Below, one piece after another: positions 12,709 to 24,785 of a DNA stretch of 64,000 nucleotides (position 1 is the stretch's first letter; every line of letters starts with the position of its first letter). The notes beneath the pieces are model-generated. The model saw nothing but the letters and a program-made list of their open reading frames with translations. It did no database searches and was not told the DNA's origin. The position numbers and the translations under genes were made by a program. Origin of the DNA: Ananas comosus (lineage: Eukaryota; Streptophyta; Magnoliopsida; Poales; Bromeliaceae); the NCBI RefSeq assembly GCF_001540865.1, contig NC_033623.1, forward strand, positions 1,487,933 through 1,551,932. The letters are read 5' to 3'.

Positions 12709-13928
12709 TCGTCGGCATGTGTAGTTCTAGCTTGTTGCATATTCGGTTGGCTCAATTCATAGATTTTGGACATATGTATATGTAATATCTGAATTTGGAG
12801 CTTAATATTGTGACTAGATATTGACACATGTTGGACTTGAATTTGACTCAGGAGAAAATCGCGAATATAACATGTCATATGTTTACACTACCAGATTTAG
12901 CTCTAGGAGCCGTTATGTTTTTGTATCGACGTAGTATCCGTGGGGTGGATACCCCAGGTAGTGTAGTTAGTTGTTACGCTCATGCTGGGATGCCGAGCCT
13001 ATTTTTTACAGTAGTTTCAGACTGTTCCGGATTGTTGGGTGCCGTTGGGACTGACGGTGGACCCGGTTTGCTGTTTTAGCATCAGATTGCGCTAAGGGCG
13101 CGTGACTTTTAGTTGGTAGACCAGTTGAACCCAGTGTACTCGACTATAGCCTGCGAGAGCCTGATTGAGCTCGACAGAGATACGCTTGCATACTCGGTTG
13201 GGTAGTGCCCACGAGTAACACTCCGGAGTCGGGCCTAGTGCTGTTGCGTTGGTGTCGCTATGTCCTGGTTGGACTTGCTCCACTAACTACACAGCGGGGG
13301 TGGTTGTAGTGTTGCTTCGGCAGGCGGGACGGGTGTATCACAGTCCCTGGATAGATTGGGTCAGCATTGATATTTTACTACAGATGATTAGAGTAGAGCA
13401 TGATAGTGTAGTGATAGTTAGCTGTAGACGTTTTTCAGCTTTCCTACTATTCTTGCTCCTTTCTGTAGACTTAGTGGGTGGACCGATGATTGTTGAGGGC
13501 GGCACCCACTGAGGACTACTTATTTTTACAGTAATTCTCACGCCCAGTTGTTACTCCTCTTTTGCAGAGCCTGCTGTTCCAGTTGCTGCTGCCTCTGAGA
13601 CCGATCGTGGCAAGGGCGTTGCCGGTTAGAGCCCTTCCCAGTTGTGTATGTTCGAGAGGATACCAGTTTCAGGTAGTGGTTTTGTTTCTGTTGCAGTTCA
13701 TGTACATGCAGTATAAATAACTCGCTGGAGCGAGTCTTTTGTACCTGGATTTTATATGTATATAAAACTGGCTTTTGTTTACCTGTTTTTCTTCCAGCAG
13801 CTCTATACTACTGTTTGTAGTATTGTATATTCTACAGATACAGCTATCGCTACGTGTACAGGAGAAATTCCTTTGTTTTCGGCGGATTTGTCAGCGTGGC
13901 CGGAGAATAAAACATCCGGAGCGTGACA

Positions 13929-14062
13929 ATAAATTTATTAATTTATTAAATTATTTTTAATTAATATTTTATTGTTAATTAATTATATAAAATATTTTAA
14001 ATTTAAAATCCTAATTACTCTTATTCTTGCTATTTCAATGTAACCATCCAAATATCATTTGT
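13929..14062. repeat. LTR right flank, first copy
   Basis: Identical, apart from one or two positions, to 15762-15895. It stops at the scaffold gap, whereas the second copy continues with cttattttcaaaaaacag. Confidence 0.9.
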
Positions 14063-14162
14063 NNNNNNNNNNNNNNNNNNNNNNNNNNNNNNNNNNNNNN
14101 NNNNNNNNNNNNNNNNNNNNNNNNNNNNNNNNNNNNNNNNNNNNNNNNNNNNNNNNNNNNNN
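14063..14162. other. Scaffold gap of 100 N
   Basis: Exactly 100 undetermined bases, the conventional size for a gap of unknown length. Confidence 0.98.
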
Positions 14163-14935
14163 GGATGTAATTAAACTTAAAATAATGGGTACATTGACCT
14201 TTGCCGATTTGTTGTTCAAAAAATTATACTTAATTATTTTGCGATTTAATTAGCATTCAGTTTTCTACTCGCCATCATGTTGTTTAAAAAGTTACACTTA
14301 ACTATTTTATAATTTTATTTTTATTTCACCGTAAAAATTTATTATTAAACAAGGTATCACAAGACTTTCAACAAATTTTACTTTGCTATCCTATTTACGT
14401 CATTTTTTTTTTGAAAAATAAAAAATAAGTTATAAGATAATTAAATTTAATTTTTTGAACTATCTGGTAATAAACTAAAGAGGAACATAAGGGACAAATT
14501 AAAGTTTGTCCTAAATTAAATTTTAAGCCATCTAGTGTCATCACTATAATAATTCTCTTTTATTTATTGTCTCCCTGCCACCAAACATGTGGCCCATGAG
14601 AGAAATAACAATTCACTAATTCAACGGGATCGGCTGCAAAGCATTAATAATCGTGCCACCAACTAAGTTACAACTCTCTTTAAAAAAAAAAAAAATGATA
14701 TTTTTCGTATTTTGAATATTTTAAAACAGGCTTATATATTAATTATTTGATCAGATACGTGTACAGTTCCTAATCTCGCAGTTCATTAGCGAAATATTAT
14801 ATGATTTAAGATAGATCCGGTCGTTGATGAGCAGAACAAAACATTATTGTGATGCGCCCAACAATTTTTTTTTTTTTTTTTTTTACCTATAGTTGCGGCA
14901 CACGCTGAGTTTAATATTTAAAGGATTTACCTATA
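14163..14935. repeat. Duplicated block A, copy 2 (partial)
   Basis: Begins right after the gap at ggatgtaattaaac and is collinear with 19559-20237. It includes 'ccaaacatgtggcccatgag' and 'gatcggctgcaaagcatt', and ends 'acacgctgagtttaatattt' near an LTR fragment. Confidence 0.85.
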
Positions 14936-14944
14936 GTTGGGGTA

Positions 14945-15761
14945 CATATTAGACTTGGATTTGACTTAGGAGAAAACTGCGAATATAACATGTCATATGT
15001 TTACACTACCAGATTTAACTCTAAGAGCCGTTGTATCGCCCACGAGTGCCACTCCGGAGCCGGGCCTAGTGCTGTTGCGTTGGTGTCGCTGTGTCCTGGT
15101 TGGACTTACTCTCCACTAACTACCCAGCAGAGGTGGTTGTAGTGTTGCTTCGGCAGGCGGGACGGGTGTATCACAGTCCCTAAATAGATTGGGTCAGCAT
15201 TGATATTTTACTACATATGATTAGAGTAGAGCATGATAGTATAGTGATAGTTAGCTGTAGACGTTTTCCAGCTTTCCTACTATTCTTGCTCCTTTCTGTA
15301 GACTTAGTGAGTGGACCGATGATTGTTGAGGGCGCCACCCACTGAGAACTACTTGTTTTTACAGTAGTTCTCACGCCCAGTTGTTACTCCTCGTTTGCAG
15401 AGCCTGCTGTTCCAGTTGCTGCTGCCTCTGAGACCGATCGTGGCAAGGGCGTTGCCGGTTAGAGCCCTTCCCAGTTGTGGCTGTTCGAGAGGATACCAGT
15501 TTCAAGTAGTGGTTTTGTTTCTGTTGCAGTTCATGTACATGCAGTATATATAACTCGCTGGAGCGAATCTTTTGTACCTGGATTTTGTATGTATATGAAA
15601 CTGGCTTTTGTTTACCTGTTTTTCTTCCAGCAGCTCTATACTACTGTTTGTAGTATTGTATATTCTACAGATACAACTATTGCTACGTATACAGGAAAAA
15701 TTCCTTTATTTACGGCGGATTTGTCGGCGTGCCCGGAGAATGAAACATCCGGGACGTGACA
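14945..15761 (+). repeat. Internally deleted gypsy LTR copy
   Basis: Matches the LTR from about 12826 onwards, with an internal deletion equivalent to about 12915-13205 (joined at 'agccgttgtatcgcccacg'). It then runs collinear to the terminal cgtgaca at 15761. The first 765 bp of the LTR are missing. Confidence 0.85.
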
Positions 15762-16180
15762 ATAAATTTATTAATTTATTAAATTATTTTTAATTAATAT
15801 TTTGATGTTAATTAATTATATAAAATATTTTAAATTTAAAATCCTAATTACTCTTATTCTTGCTATTTCAATGTAACCATCCAAATATCATTTGTCTTAT
15901 TTTCAAAAAACAGTCGAACTTGTATCTAAACCAAAAATTAGTTTTGTTTCTACTTAGTTGCACGAAGTTGTACCTAAACTAGGAATAAGTAATTCATATT
16001 TATTTCTGAACCAAACGATATTAATTCCTATAATTCTTATTTATTTCTGAACCAATCAATACTTTCATAGTCAATAATCAAAAGTTGATAGAAACACTAT
16101 TTTTTTTCTATTAATACTACTTGTGATTTGTAATATATTAATGAACAAACAATTTGTGTTACTATTAGTATAAAAAAACC
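15762..16180. other. AT-rich flank, no gene
   Basis: The first 134 bp repeat 13929-14062. The remainder has repeated 'tttatttctgaacca' but no recognisable ends or coding potential. Confidence 0.6.
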
Positions 16181-16185
16181 GAAGG

Positions 16186-16422
16186 TCCGCTAGAATACCT
16201 TGTGTAAAAGTATCATGCGGAAGTATACCTTGTGGTTTTAGCACTTGGATAGAGAGAATGTGAGTGAATAGATTGGTGGTTAGGTCTGTTGGTAGGTGGA
16301 ATAGTCTTATAATTCCTTACAGGGCTATTAATAATCAAAAGTAGATCCAATGCTTAAAAATCTAATAGCACCATGAATGGTTGATACTTGTAAAAGTATC
16401 ATAGCTTCAACTCCTATATATA
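16186..16422. mobile_element. F2-like MITE remnant followed by TA-rich run
   Basis: The left part 'gctagaataccttgtgtaaaa' and the right part 'gatacttgtaaaagtatcat' form an imperfect inverted pair, and TA-rich sequence follows to 16470. It is similar in plan to 54531-54743. Confidence 0.4.
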
Positions 16423-16660
16423 TAATATATATATATATTATATATATATATAGTATATTATATATATATATACTTCATTAATATTATTTGACCATGTATC
16501 TTTGAACACATTGTGCCTGGTTCTTGTTGTGTACCCTGGATCAAATCTTTTATTTGGCATGATTGATATTCGAAACAAGATGGGAATCTCTCCGAATTTA
16601 TAACCCTATATTGATTATTTAAATTATTTTTTTAAAAAAAGAATATATAATAAAAGGGTA

Positions 16661-17350
16661 AAATTTCAAATACCACACTGTGGGTTTCATATGTTCTCTA
16701 CTTCATAGATCATAGCTTTAACCCCGGATCCGTCTAGATGCAAGTGCAAGGCTTGATGGTTGGTACGCCGAGTCCAAGTTTAAACTCTAGTTGATTCACA
16801 TTCCGCTAAGTTTAGTTTCTAAGAATAAAAATAGAATGAAGCTGCGGTGCATCTACTTTCAAAAAAAAAAATAAAAACCCTGTGGTTTATAAAGTGTATC
16901 AAATTTAGTACCATGTGGTTTTATTTTTCTCTTTTTATTATCCATTTCATTAATTTTTTTCGTTAAATCAGTGACAAAATTAAAATTAAAAGGTACTAAA
17001 GTGAATATTCGATAAACCTAGGTAGGGTATCTAGAATTTTTTGTATATAATTTAACGAAATATTAATGAAGGAAAAAAAAATCAGTGGCAAAATTAAAAT
17101 TAAAAGGTACTAAAGTAAATATTCGATAACACTATGACGTTTTTTGTATATAATTTAATAAAATATGAACAGAGGAGCCGACGAAAAGAGAAAAATGAAA
17201 CCATAGAGTACTAAATTGATACACTTTAAACCACCGGATACTAAAGTGAGAAAGTGCAAAACCACAGGGTACTAAATTGATTCACTTTAAACCACATGAT
17301 ACTAAAGTGAAAAAGTATGAAACCACTGGGGTGGTATTTGAAAGTTTTTT
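16661..17350. mobile_element. MITE with inverted ends, interrupted by a SINE
   Basis: The left end aaaatttcaaataccac matches, inverted, the right end gtggtatttgaaagtttttt. The interior repeats several versions of 'aaaccacagggtactaaa' and 'gtactaaagtgaatattcgat'. The SINE at 16722-16871 is nested in its left arm. No clean target duplication was seen. Confidence 0.55.
16722..16871 (+). mobile_element. tRNA-derived SINE
   Basis: An A-box-like region ('gcaagtgcaaggcttgatgg') and a B-box-like region ('caagtttaaactctag') are followed by 'gattcacattccgctaagttt' and a poly(A) tail. It is a diverged copy of the family at 62404-62564. Confidence 0.65.
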
Positions 17351-18465
17351 CTAATATAAAATTAATTTTTTTATATATTATATATATTTTAATTTGTATT
17401 GAAATTTATACTATTGTTAATTAAATTGTTATATAAATTATTATATTATAAATTACCATATAACATATTTTTATATAAAATATACTGATATAAATTAATT
17501 ATTTTATTTTTAAAGTATATTTAGATATTATTCTAGACTTTTTATTCAAACATTACTAAGGATACTTTCTAAAGTATTCTCCAATGCATCCAAATATATA
17601 TAAATTTATAGTTGTTCTAATTTGTAGCGAAATATTTTTTGTTCTTGAAAATAATAAAAATTGTTCTCTAAAATTTAGTTCTTAGTTACAAGTTTGGCGA
17701 CGTTTGGTCTTCGAGATTATTAGAAAAAGAGAAGGAAAAAAGATTCCAGATGTCCTTTTTTTGATTCGTTGGGTTCATATTTTCTTAATTAATAATTCTA
17801 AAGAAGAAAGAAAAGCTCCTTAATTAATTAAGATTAGTTTTCTTAACTTTTTTTTTATTGTAGAGGATTAACTAGTTTTTAAACTTAGTTTAACTTTTCC
17901 AATGGTCCTCATAAGCTTGACTTATTAGTTAAATGCACGTGGTTGCACGCATCTAATTATGAGCGTGTGTGTCGCTCACAAATTAATTACATAAAAATTA
18001 TACATAACTAAATATATAAAATTTAACTTAGTTCCAAGTTGGATTGCGTAGTGGTGACAATGTTGCTCCTAAAATAACAAGAAGAATCACTTATAATAAC
18101 TTATTGGGTTAAATGCATGCAGATTCCTACAAAGTTTAATTGTCTATATATTGTTTCTATAAAAGTCATAATTTTTTAAATGTAATCCTTGATTTGTTAC
18201 TTGTTGGAGAACTATTTATATTTTTTATTTTGACATTACAATATGTCCTTTCAAAAATTATAACAGTATAAATAAGATGGGTAAAAATATCAAATTATCT
18301 CATAAACTAATCAGGCTACTAGTTTTTAATCCATAATTAACGAAATTTTTTAATGGATTCCAACGGTAGGAATATATTTAAAAATATTAGGACTTTTGCA
18401 GGAACAATATTATAAAGTTGATCTTGGCAGAAATATATTTATAATTTACTATATTTATAGGGACC
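17350..18465. other. AT-rich intergenic sequence, no gene
   Basis: No coding potential, inverted termini or tandem structure of note. Confidence 0.55.
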
Positions 18466-18913
18466 TATACGCGACTAACCCTAACTTATTTGTAGGCAAG
18501 TATACCTGGTGTGCAGCTAACATTATTTCTAGATTAAAGGCTTTTCCGTGCATCATGTGGTTGGTTGAGAGAATCCCAGTGCCATATAGCTCCAAAAAAA
18601 TAAACCTTTATTTTTTGAGCAGATTCTTTTTTATTGACATTATTTTTAAATGAGCGTATGAATCGAATAATATGGTATCTTTCTCTCTAAAAAAAAAAAA
18701 ATTGCTCTTTAACGGTGAATGCGTGAATTACAATTAAAATCTCTTCAAATAAATTGAACTTAAGAAATTGATCTAATTAGAAACAGCTAGAAATAAGCTT
18801 AAGACTATGCCCATCCCTAAAATACATGAGAGCGAAATATGAACTAAAAATGATTAACTCATATGTAGGTACGGTCTACAATATTTACCACCTCAGAGTT
18901 TAATACTGAATTT

Positions 18914-18956
<43 letters not shown>

Positions 18957-20240
18957 CATTTTTATCAACCAAAATTTATTTTTATCCACTCTCGCCTGGT
19001 GAAAAAGATAGTAGAAAACAGGTTTGGACAAAAAATAAAGGCTTAATTATAGTATAATATTATTTATACTGTACTTTAGAGTTTTTTATTTATTACACTT
19101 TTTTTTTCAAATATACCATTAAAATATTACGTTTTTTCAATCTTTACATTACATACAATGAATTAATAATAGTATATAGCTATGCTAAAAAATACTGCTT
19201 GAAATTAGCAAAACACATATTAGGCACCTTTTGACTAAAAAAAAAAAAGTTAAAAATAGTTTGATAGATCTTTCAATGAGTCTATTATTAAGGCTCCATT
19301 TTGATATTCTAGCTATCTTTCTAATGCCTCTTAAAAACAAAAAAAAAAAGCTTCTCCCTAAAATATAAGATTTGTTATCGTAGTTCAAAGATTATTGAGA
19401 AAACAATGGTTTAGTGATATCTTTAAAGAAAAAATAAAGTAAGGGGTAGCAAATAGAATTAAATTTGAAGTATAATATACAAATCGATAAAAAAAAGTTA
19501 GTTTAATGACGTTCATAATAAATCAAAATAACATTGAATTATAATATATTGGTAGTTGGATGTAATTAAACTTAAAATAATGGGTACATTGACCTTTGCC
19601 GATTTGTTGTTCAAAAAATTATACTTAATTATTTTGCGATTTAATTAGCATTCAGTTTTCTACTCGCCATCATGTTGTTTAAAAAGTTACACTTAACTAT
19701 TTTATAATTTTATTTTTATTTCAACGTAAAAATTTATTATTAAACAAGATATCACACAACTTTCAACAAATTTTACTTTGCTATCCTATTTAACGTCATA
19801 TTTTTTTGAAAAATAAAAAATATTAAATTTTAAGCCATATAGTGTCATCACTATAATAATTCTCTTTTATTTATTGTCTCCCTGCCACCAAACATGTGGC
19901 ACATGAGAGAAATAACAATTCACTAATTCAACGGGATCGGCTCCAAAGCATTAATAATCGTGCCACCAACTACGTTACAACTTTCTAAAAAAAAAATAAT
20001 AATATTTTTCGTATTTTGAATATTTTAAAACAGGCTCATATATTAATTATTTGATCAGATACGTGTACAGTTTCTAATCTCACAGTTCATTAGCGAAATA
20101 TTATTATATGATTTAAGATAGATCCGGTCGTTGATGAGCAGAACAAAATATTATTGTGACGTGCCCAACATATATAAATATATATATATTTTCTTTACCT
20201 ATAGTTGGGGCACACGCTGAGTTTAATATTTAAAAAAAAA
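18466..20240. repeat. Duplicated block A, copy 3 (longest)
   Basis: The first 1.38 kb matches 5413-6849, and the last part (19559-20237) matches 14163-14935. It holds the uninterrupted version through 'ttaagccatatagtgtcatc', so it shows the arrangement without the gypsy insertion. A (TA)n run at 18918-18952 is longer than in copy 1 (5861-5882). No protein recognised. Confidence 0.85.
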
Positions 20241-20666
20241 TTTTATATATAATATTTAACCAATAATGTGAGACGTCACTAAGATTCATAACTGTTGATA
20301 ATACATGTGGCTAATAATTTATTGCGAGATAAAAGCCATGCAGGAAAATCACGTGGCCGATAATTTATTAGTGACATCAATTTCCGTGCGGTGGAAAGAG
20401 TGGAAACCAACGCGCTTTGGATCACATACAGATATATACCTGTATCGGATCTACAATATTAAATATACGTAATAACAACTCGAAATTATATATTAAAAAA
20501 AGGTATCTAGGGACGGCGGTCGGTCCAAATAAATATTACTAAATGCTATATAATAATAACTATTATAAATATCATTATAATTAATTATAATTGTCACAAA
20601 AAAAATATACTAAATATTTGATAAATAAAACTTACAGCGGTAATTATAATTAATATTAAAATACTA
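20240..20666. other. AT-rich intergenic sequence, no gene
   Basis: Nothing recognisable; only short AT-rich words. Confidence 0.5.
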
Positions 20667-21114
20667 ATTGATTCACAACTAAATACTCAATGAATTGAAA
20701 TATTAAAAAATAAGTCATAATCAAAAAACAATAATAATTTGTATAACAAATAGTTTTTACTCTCAAATTACAATATCAATATTTAAATTAAATTTCAGAC
20801 ATGAGTTCTAACAATAAAACACTTGTTCAAAATTTAGCAAAAAATAATAAATTCTAAATGATATTAAACATCTATAATATCGAAAAAGGCATTTGATCCA
20901 CACTAAATACTCAATGAATTGAAATATTAAAAAATAAGTCATAATCAAAAAACAATAATAATTTGTATAACAAATAGTTTTTACTCTCAAATTACAATAT
21001 CAATATTTAAATTAAATTTCAGACATGAGTTCTAACAATAAAACACTTGTTCAAAATTTAGCAAAAAATAATAAATTCTAAATGATATTAAACATCTATA
21101 ATATCGGAAAAGGC
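20667..21114. repeat. Tandem duplication, two units of 224 bp
   Basis: 20679-20890 and 20903-21114 are almost identical over 212 bp (for example 'aaatttcagacatgagttc'). They differ visibly at one base near the end ('atatcgaaaaaggc' against 'atatcggaaaaggc'). Such low divergence points to a recent event or an assembly duplication. Confidence 0.9.
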
Positions 21115-22160
21115 CCAAATTATAAATACTTAAAACGCTTGAAAAGTTTTCTCAGATCGATGACAAAGTCCCAAAAAATCTGTTTTCAAAATAATATTTT
21201 TGCAATAAGTGGTATGAATAAGTACATGCTTATTTCGGGATTGAATAGGTGTGAAAAAAGTTATAGTAAATCACATTATATTTATAGGAGATGATAAGTG
21301 CTAGCAAACCTATGTAGTAAATCAGCAAAAATACAAATTTAAACAAAAAATTGAATTGCCTCAAAAGGATTTTTTTTTTTTTCAATGTGAATTCAAATAT
21401 TTTGCTCAACCGCTCAAGATCCCATATCTATCAAACACTCCAGAAAAAAGGTAATTCCTAAAATTTAACGTTTAGGGATTATAAGTAGTTATATGTTTGG
21501 GGATTAAATTGGTAGGACCAAAGTTAAGGGATTCTTACAAATTGATAAGAATTACTAAATTGAAGTCAAAAATAGGATTAACAGCTAGTAGAAAGATTTG
21601 AAAATATCATAACTTTTAAAAAAACACTATATAAAAATTAAATTTTATAAAAATATATTTATAATTTACTATATTTATGAAAATCTATATGAATTTAACC
21701 CTATAATAAAAGTGGACACCGTTAGGCAGTTTAAATGCTTACACCCTTCTAAGTCCACTAATAAATGCAGGGAAGTAAGAGAACGTTTTATGAATAAACA
21801 AATTCCAATGCACGGGCCACAAAAGTTAATAAAATATATAATAATAAATAAATATGAAAATTTAATGAGAAGGATTGAGAAAGTATGGGTGGAAAGAGAA
21901 TGCCGGATAAATAAATGATCACGATGAAAAGAACAATACGAAGTGAAATAATAATAATAATAATAATGATGATGATGTTTATTTTATATGTATTTTTATT
22001 AAATTGTAACATTATAAAAATTTATCTTTATATTTTTTTATTATTAAATATAAATTTGAAGTTTAAAATATACAAATTTATTTGTGCAAATTGACCAGTA
22101 TCACTAGGTACGTAACTATCAAAATATTGGTTCTTTTAGTAAAAATATATTTATTAATCA
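21115..22160. other. AT-rich intergenic sequence, no gene
   Basis: No supported coding region. A short (TAA)n-type run lies at 21946-21966. Confidence 0.5.
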
Positions 22161-22169
22161 TGTCCATAA

Positions 22170-22810
22170 TTAAATAAGATACAAGATATAATATTTTGTA
22201 TCTCCTGTACTTGAAAGTTGAAACATAACTTTTTTTTTTTATCACAACTAATCTCATTAAGTAACTCCGTTTAATTACTTCCAAAACAGGCACCTGCATG
22301 AATCGTACGTACTTAATATTTTGCACCTTTAATCTCCCTGTTTCCTACACAGTACTCCTCCATGTCTACTGTTAAAATTCTCATTAATTAATTAACACCA
22401 TTTTCTTGCAAATCACTGCTTCAAATTAATGTACTACCATGCATATATGCTCCTACAATCATCTTAGTTAATATGTATTTGGTTTCATATATATATTAAT
22501 CTCCCCTACTTCTCGATAAGTCCCTCCACACATGATCTCCATGTCTATTATTGCTCAGTTAAATTAACCTATGTTTTCCCTCGACATCTCAACAATTCTT
22601 TATAAGGGAAATTAGATTTTTTACGTATAATTGTTTTTAAAATATGAGCAATACGTACTTTAAAACTTACATCGTGCTGCTCGTGGATCGAGTTCTTTAA
22701 AAATTAAATCATGCTGCTCATGCAACTAATATAATTAATTTTCCGCGCAACTATTAAATGCATGCATGTGGTGAATTTGATCAACTATTTCACTTGCTTT
22801 CGACATATTT
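22170..22810 (+). promoter_or_regulatory. Upstream block conserved between P450 copies (copy 1 side)
   Basis: Collinear with 38590-39530 upstream of copy 2, including 'ctccctgtttcctacacagt', 'acaatcatcttagttaatat', 'agtccctccacacatgatct' and 'catgctgctcatgcaacta'. The match is broken only by a MITE in the second copy. It is probably the ancestral 5' region of the duplicated gene, now about 5.5 kb from the ATG because MITEs have inserted between. Its regulatory role is inferred from conservation. Confidence 0.5.
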
Positions 22811-23187
22811 TTTATTTATTTATATTTATATGAATAAATTTCATAAATTGTGAACCCTAAAAATGTTCTCCCCGTGTTAATTTGCCGGGCCCGAATGGTT
22901 TGGAGCTATACGATTTGGAAATGGAAATGGTTGACCAAAATTTTTATTTATATTTTTAAAAATTTTAAAATATTTAATATATTCATGATTGATCAAAATA
23001 CCCTTATTGATTTTCAAAAAAAAATTTAGATATCTCCAAGCCAATAAAGTTTACTGATAGAAATTAAAATTTAGAAGGGTGTTTCGGTAATTCAGTATGA
23101 ATTTGAAAATTTTGAATATTAGTATGATACCTCGCTTTACAGATAGTCATCCATCCTAAAACTAGAAATTATTTCAGGATGAATTTA

Positions 23188-23343
23188 CCGACCGTCCCTA
23201 GAGCAAGTGGCAAAAGGCTTGGTGGTTGGTACCTGAGACTCAAGTTTGAATCTTAGCTGATTCACATTTCTAGCTAAGTTTATTTCTAAATGAAACAAAC
23301 GAAGCGGGTAGCATGCTATCTATTTCTAAAAAAAAAAAAAAAA
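23188..23343 (+). mobile_element. tRNA-derived SINE
   Basis: Head 'ccgaccgtccctagagcaag', A-box-like 'agtggcaaaaggcttggtgg', B-box-like 'caagtttgaatcttag', tail 'gctatctatttct' then poly(A). The sequence on both sides ('gaatttgaaaattttgaata') is itself duplicated (about 23090-23170 and 23350-23410), which obscures the target duplication. Confidence 0.8.
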
Positions 23344-23994
23344 TTCACGACGAATTTGAAAATTTTGAATATTAGTATGATGTCTCGCTTTACAGATAAT
23401 CATCCATCCTAAAACTATTCTAGTCCTATCACACTTGACTTTCTTAACTTTTTAGGTCTAGCCACACCCAAAATGTTATATTGGACTGAAAGTTCGCCTT
23501 TAATTATCTGTAAAAAAATAATTTTATAACATTTTTTCCTGCTAGATTGGCTTTTCTTTTTTTTAAAAAAATACTAATAATGCTAGACAAATAATTGGCT
23601 CCACTACTGCTTCCTCACTGTTTATGGCCCCAAACCATCCCTGCACCGTTTGTCTGTAGGGGTCAATTATTATTCATTATTTTACAATTTTTTTAATAAA
23701 ATGCATGATCTACTTATTTTTGTTTGCAGTAAAAATCAAGAGGTTTTTTAATTGTTAGGGACTAAAAAGAAACAAGTGCGAAAGTTCACGGGACCAATGT
23801 ACTTTGCCAAAAACAATGCACAAGGACCTAATAGTGATATCTGAATAGTACAGGAGAGGCAGATCCATCCTATTCTCCAATCCTGATTCTTTATTTATTC
23901 CGAAAGGAAAGAAAAGAAGTGGGAGTTTTTTTTTATGTATTTTAAAATTTTAAGAAATTATCTGTAAAACTAACACTGACACACCATGTGACAG

Positions 23995-24336
23995 TAGGGA
24001 TGCAAATGGATCCGGATTGGTGGAGCTCCGCCCCGATCCGCCCTGAATGGGGTGGTAAGTGGGAACAAAAAATATAAAAAAATATAACCCGTCCCGAATC
24101 CGCCCCGATCTGCCAAGTAAATGGAGCGGGAGGTGGGAGACTCTTTTCTTCCTTCAATCCGCCCCGATCCGTCAAAAATCCGGCTCCCGCCCCGATCCGC
24201 CCCGAATGGAGCGGTAAGTGGGAGCCAACAATAAAATGAAAAGTAACCCGCCCCGAATCCGCCCCACCCCGATAAGAAATGGAGCGGGAGGTGGGGGAAC
24301 TCTCCTGCCCCCGGATCCGCCCTGTTTGCATCCCTA
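23995..24336. mobile_element. hAT-type MITE, 342 bp, 8-bp target duplication
   Basis: The inverted ends tagggatgcaaa and tttgcatcccta are perfect. The target duplication tgtgacag is at 23987-23994 and 24337-24344. The interior is built of repeated 'ccgccccgatccgcc' and 'aatggagcgg' motifs, GC-rich against the surroundings. A relative is at 36360-36706. The 8-bp duplication identifies hAT-type transposition. Confidence 0.9.
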
Positions 24337-24785
24337 TGTGACAGGTTTAACTGACTATGCTGACGAAAAGCTAAAACAGAAAAATTACAGAATACTTAAG
24401 TAATACAATTAAAATCACAATATATTAAAATAAAAAGATAGTAAATTGTAGAAAGGGTATCTAAAGTTTTCTAGACTATGAGAAATTTTGATTTGACTAT
24501 CAAATCTTTCAAAATTTTGATTTTATTATTCAGCTTTTTAGTTTGTTTGCTTGAAACAATCAACAGCATTTTAGTTTCAAATTTTAAAATAATTATTTAT
24601 TTTAATAAATTTATAGTCGCAAGAATTACATAAAATGTACGAATTAAATTTATAAATATAAACGGTATATTCAAAGTCTAAAGTTAAAAGTGCCACTAGT
24701 CGACAAAACTCAAATAAATTTAAACATTGATAGTAAAGTAAGGGGGCTATCCATGCGTGTTAGTACCCATAGCCCCAATTTTATA

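Larger units (their letters stand above)
6850..13928 (+). mobile_element. Decayed Ty3/gypsy retrotransposon (Tekay/Del-like), 5' LTR missing
   Basis: Order of domains: leader, gag with CCHC knuckle, aspartic protease, reverse transcriptase, RNase H, integrase, then a C-terminal region with the motif order of chromovirus integrases, polypurine tract and 3' LTR. This order (RT before integrase) defines Ty3/gypsy. The long 1.87-kb LTR, the 'gaggacgaaact...gggggagg' stretch before the LTR and the integrase tail 'RNRVIPYVKVQ' fit the Tekay/Del chromovirus clade by recollection of the family. There is no 5' LTR or primer binding site: internal sequence joins block A at 6849/6850. Multiple stops and frameshifts show it is dead. 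Confidence 0.9.
12061..13928 (+). repeat. 3' LTR of the gypsy element, 1868 bp, TG...CA
   Basis: Begins tgtggtatcc right after the polypurine tract and ends ccggagcgtgaca. The same end recurs at 845 and 15761. U3 contains six copies of a palindrome related to tgtaccggtaca (12224-12369). A TATA-like tatataaata is at 12699-12708, so transcription would start near 12730. The LTR is followed by 'aataaatttattaatttatt', identical to the sequence following 15761. Confidence 0.9.
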
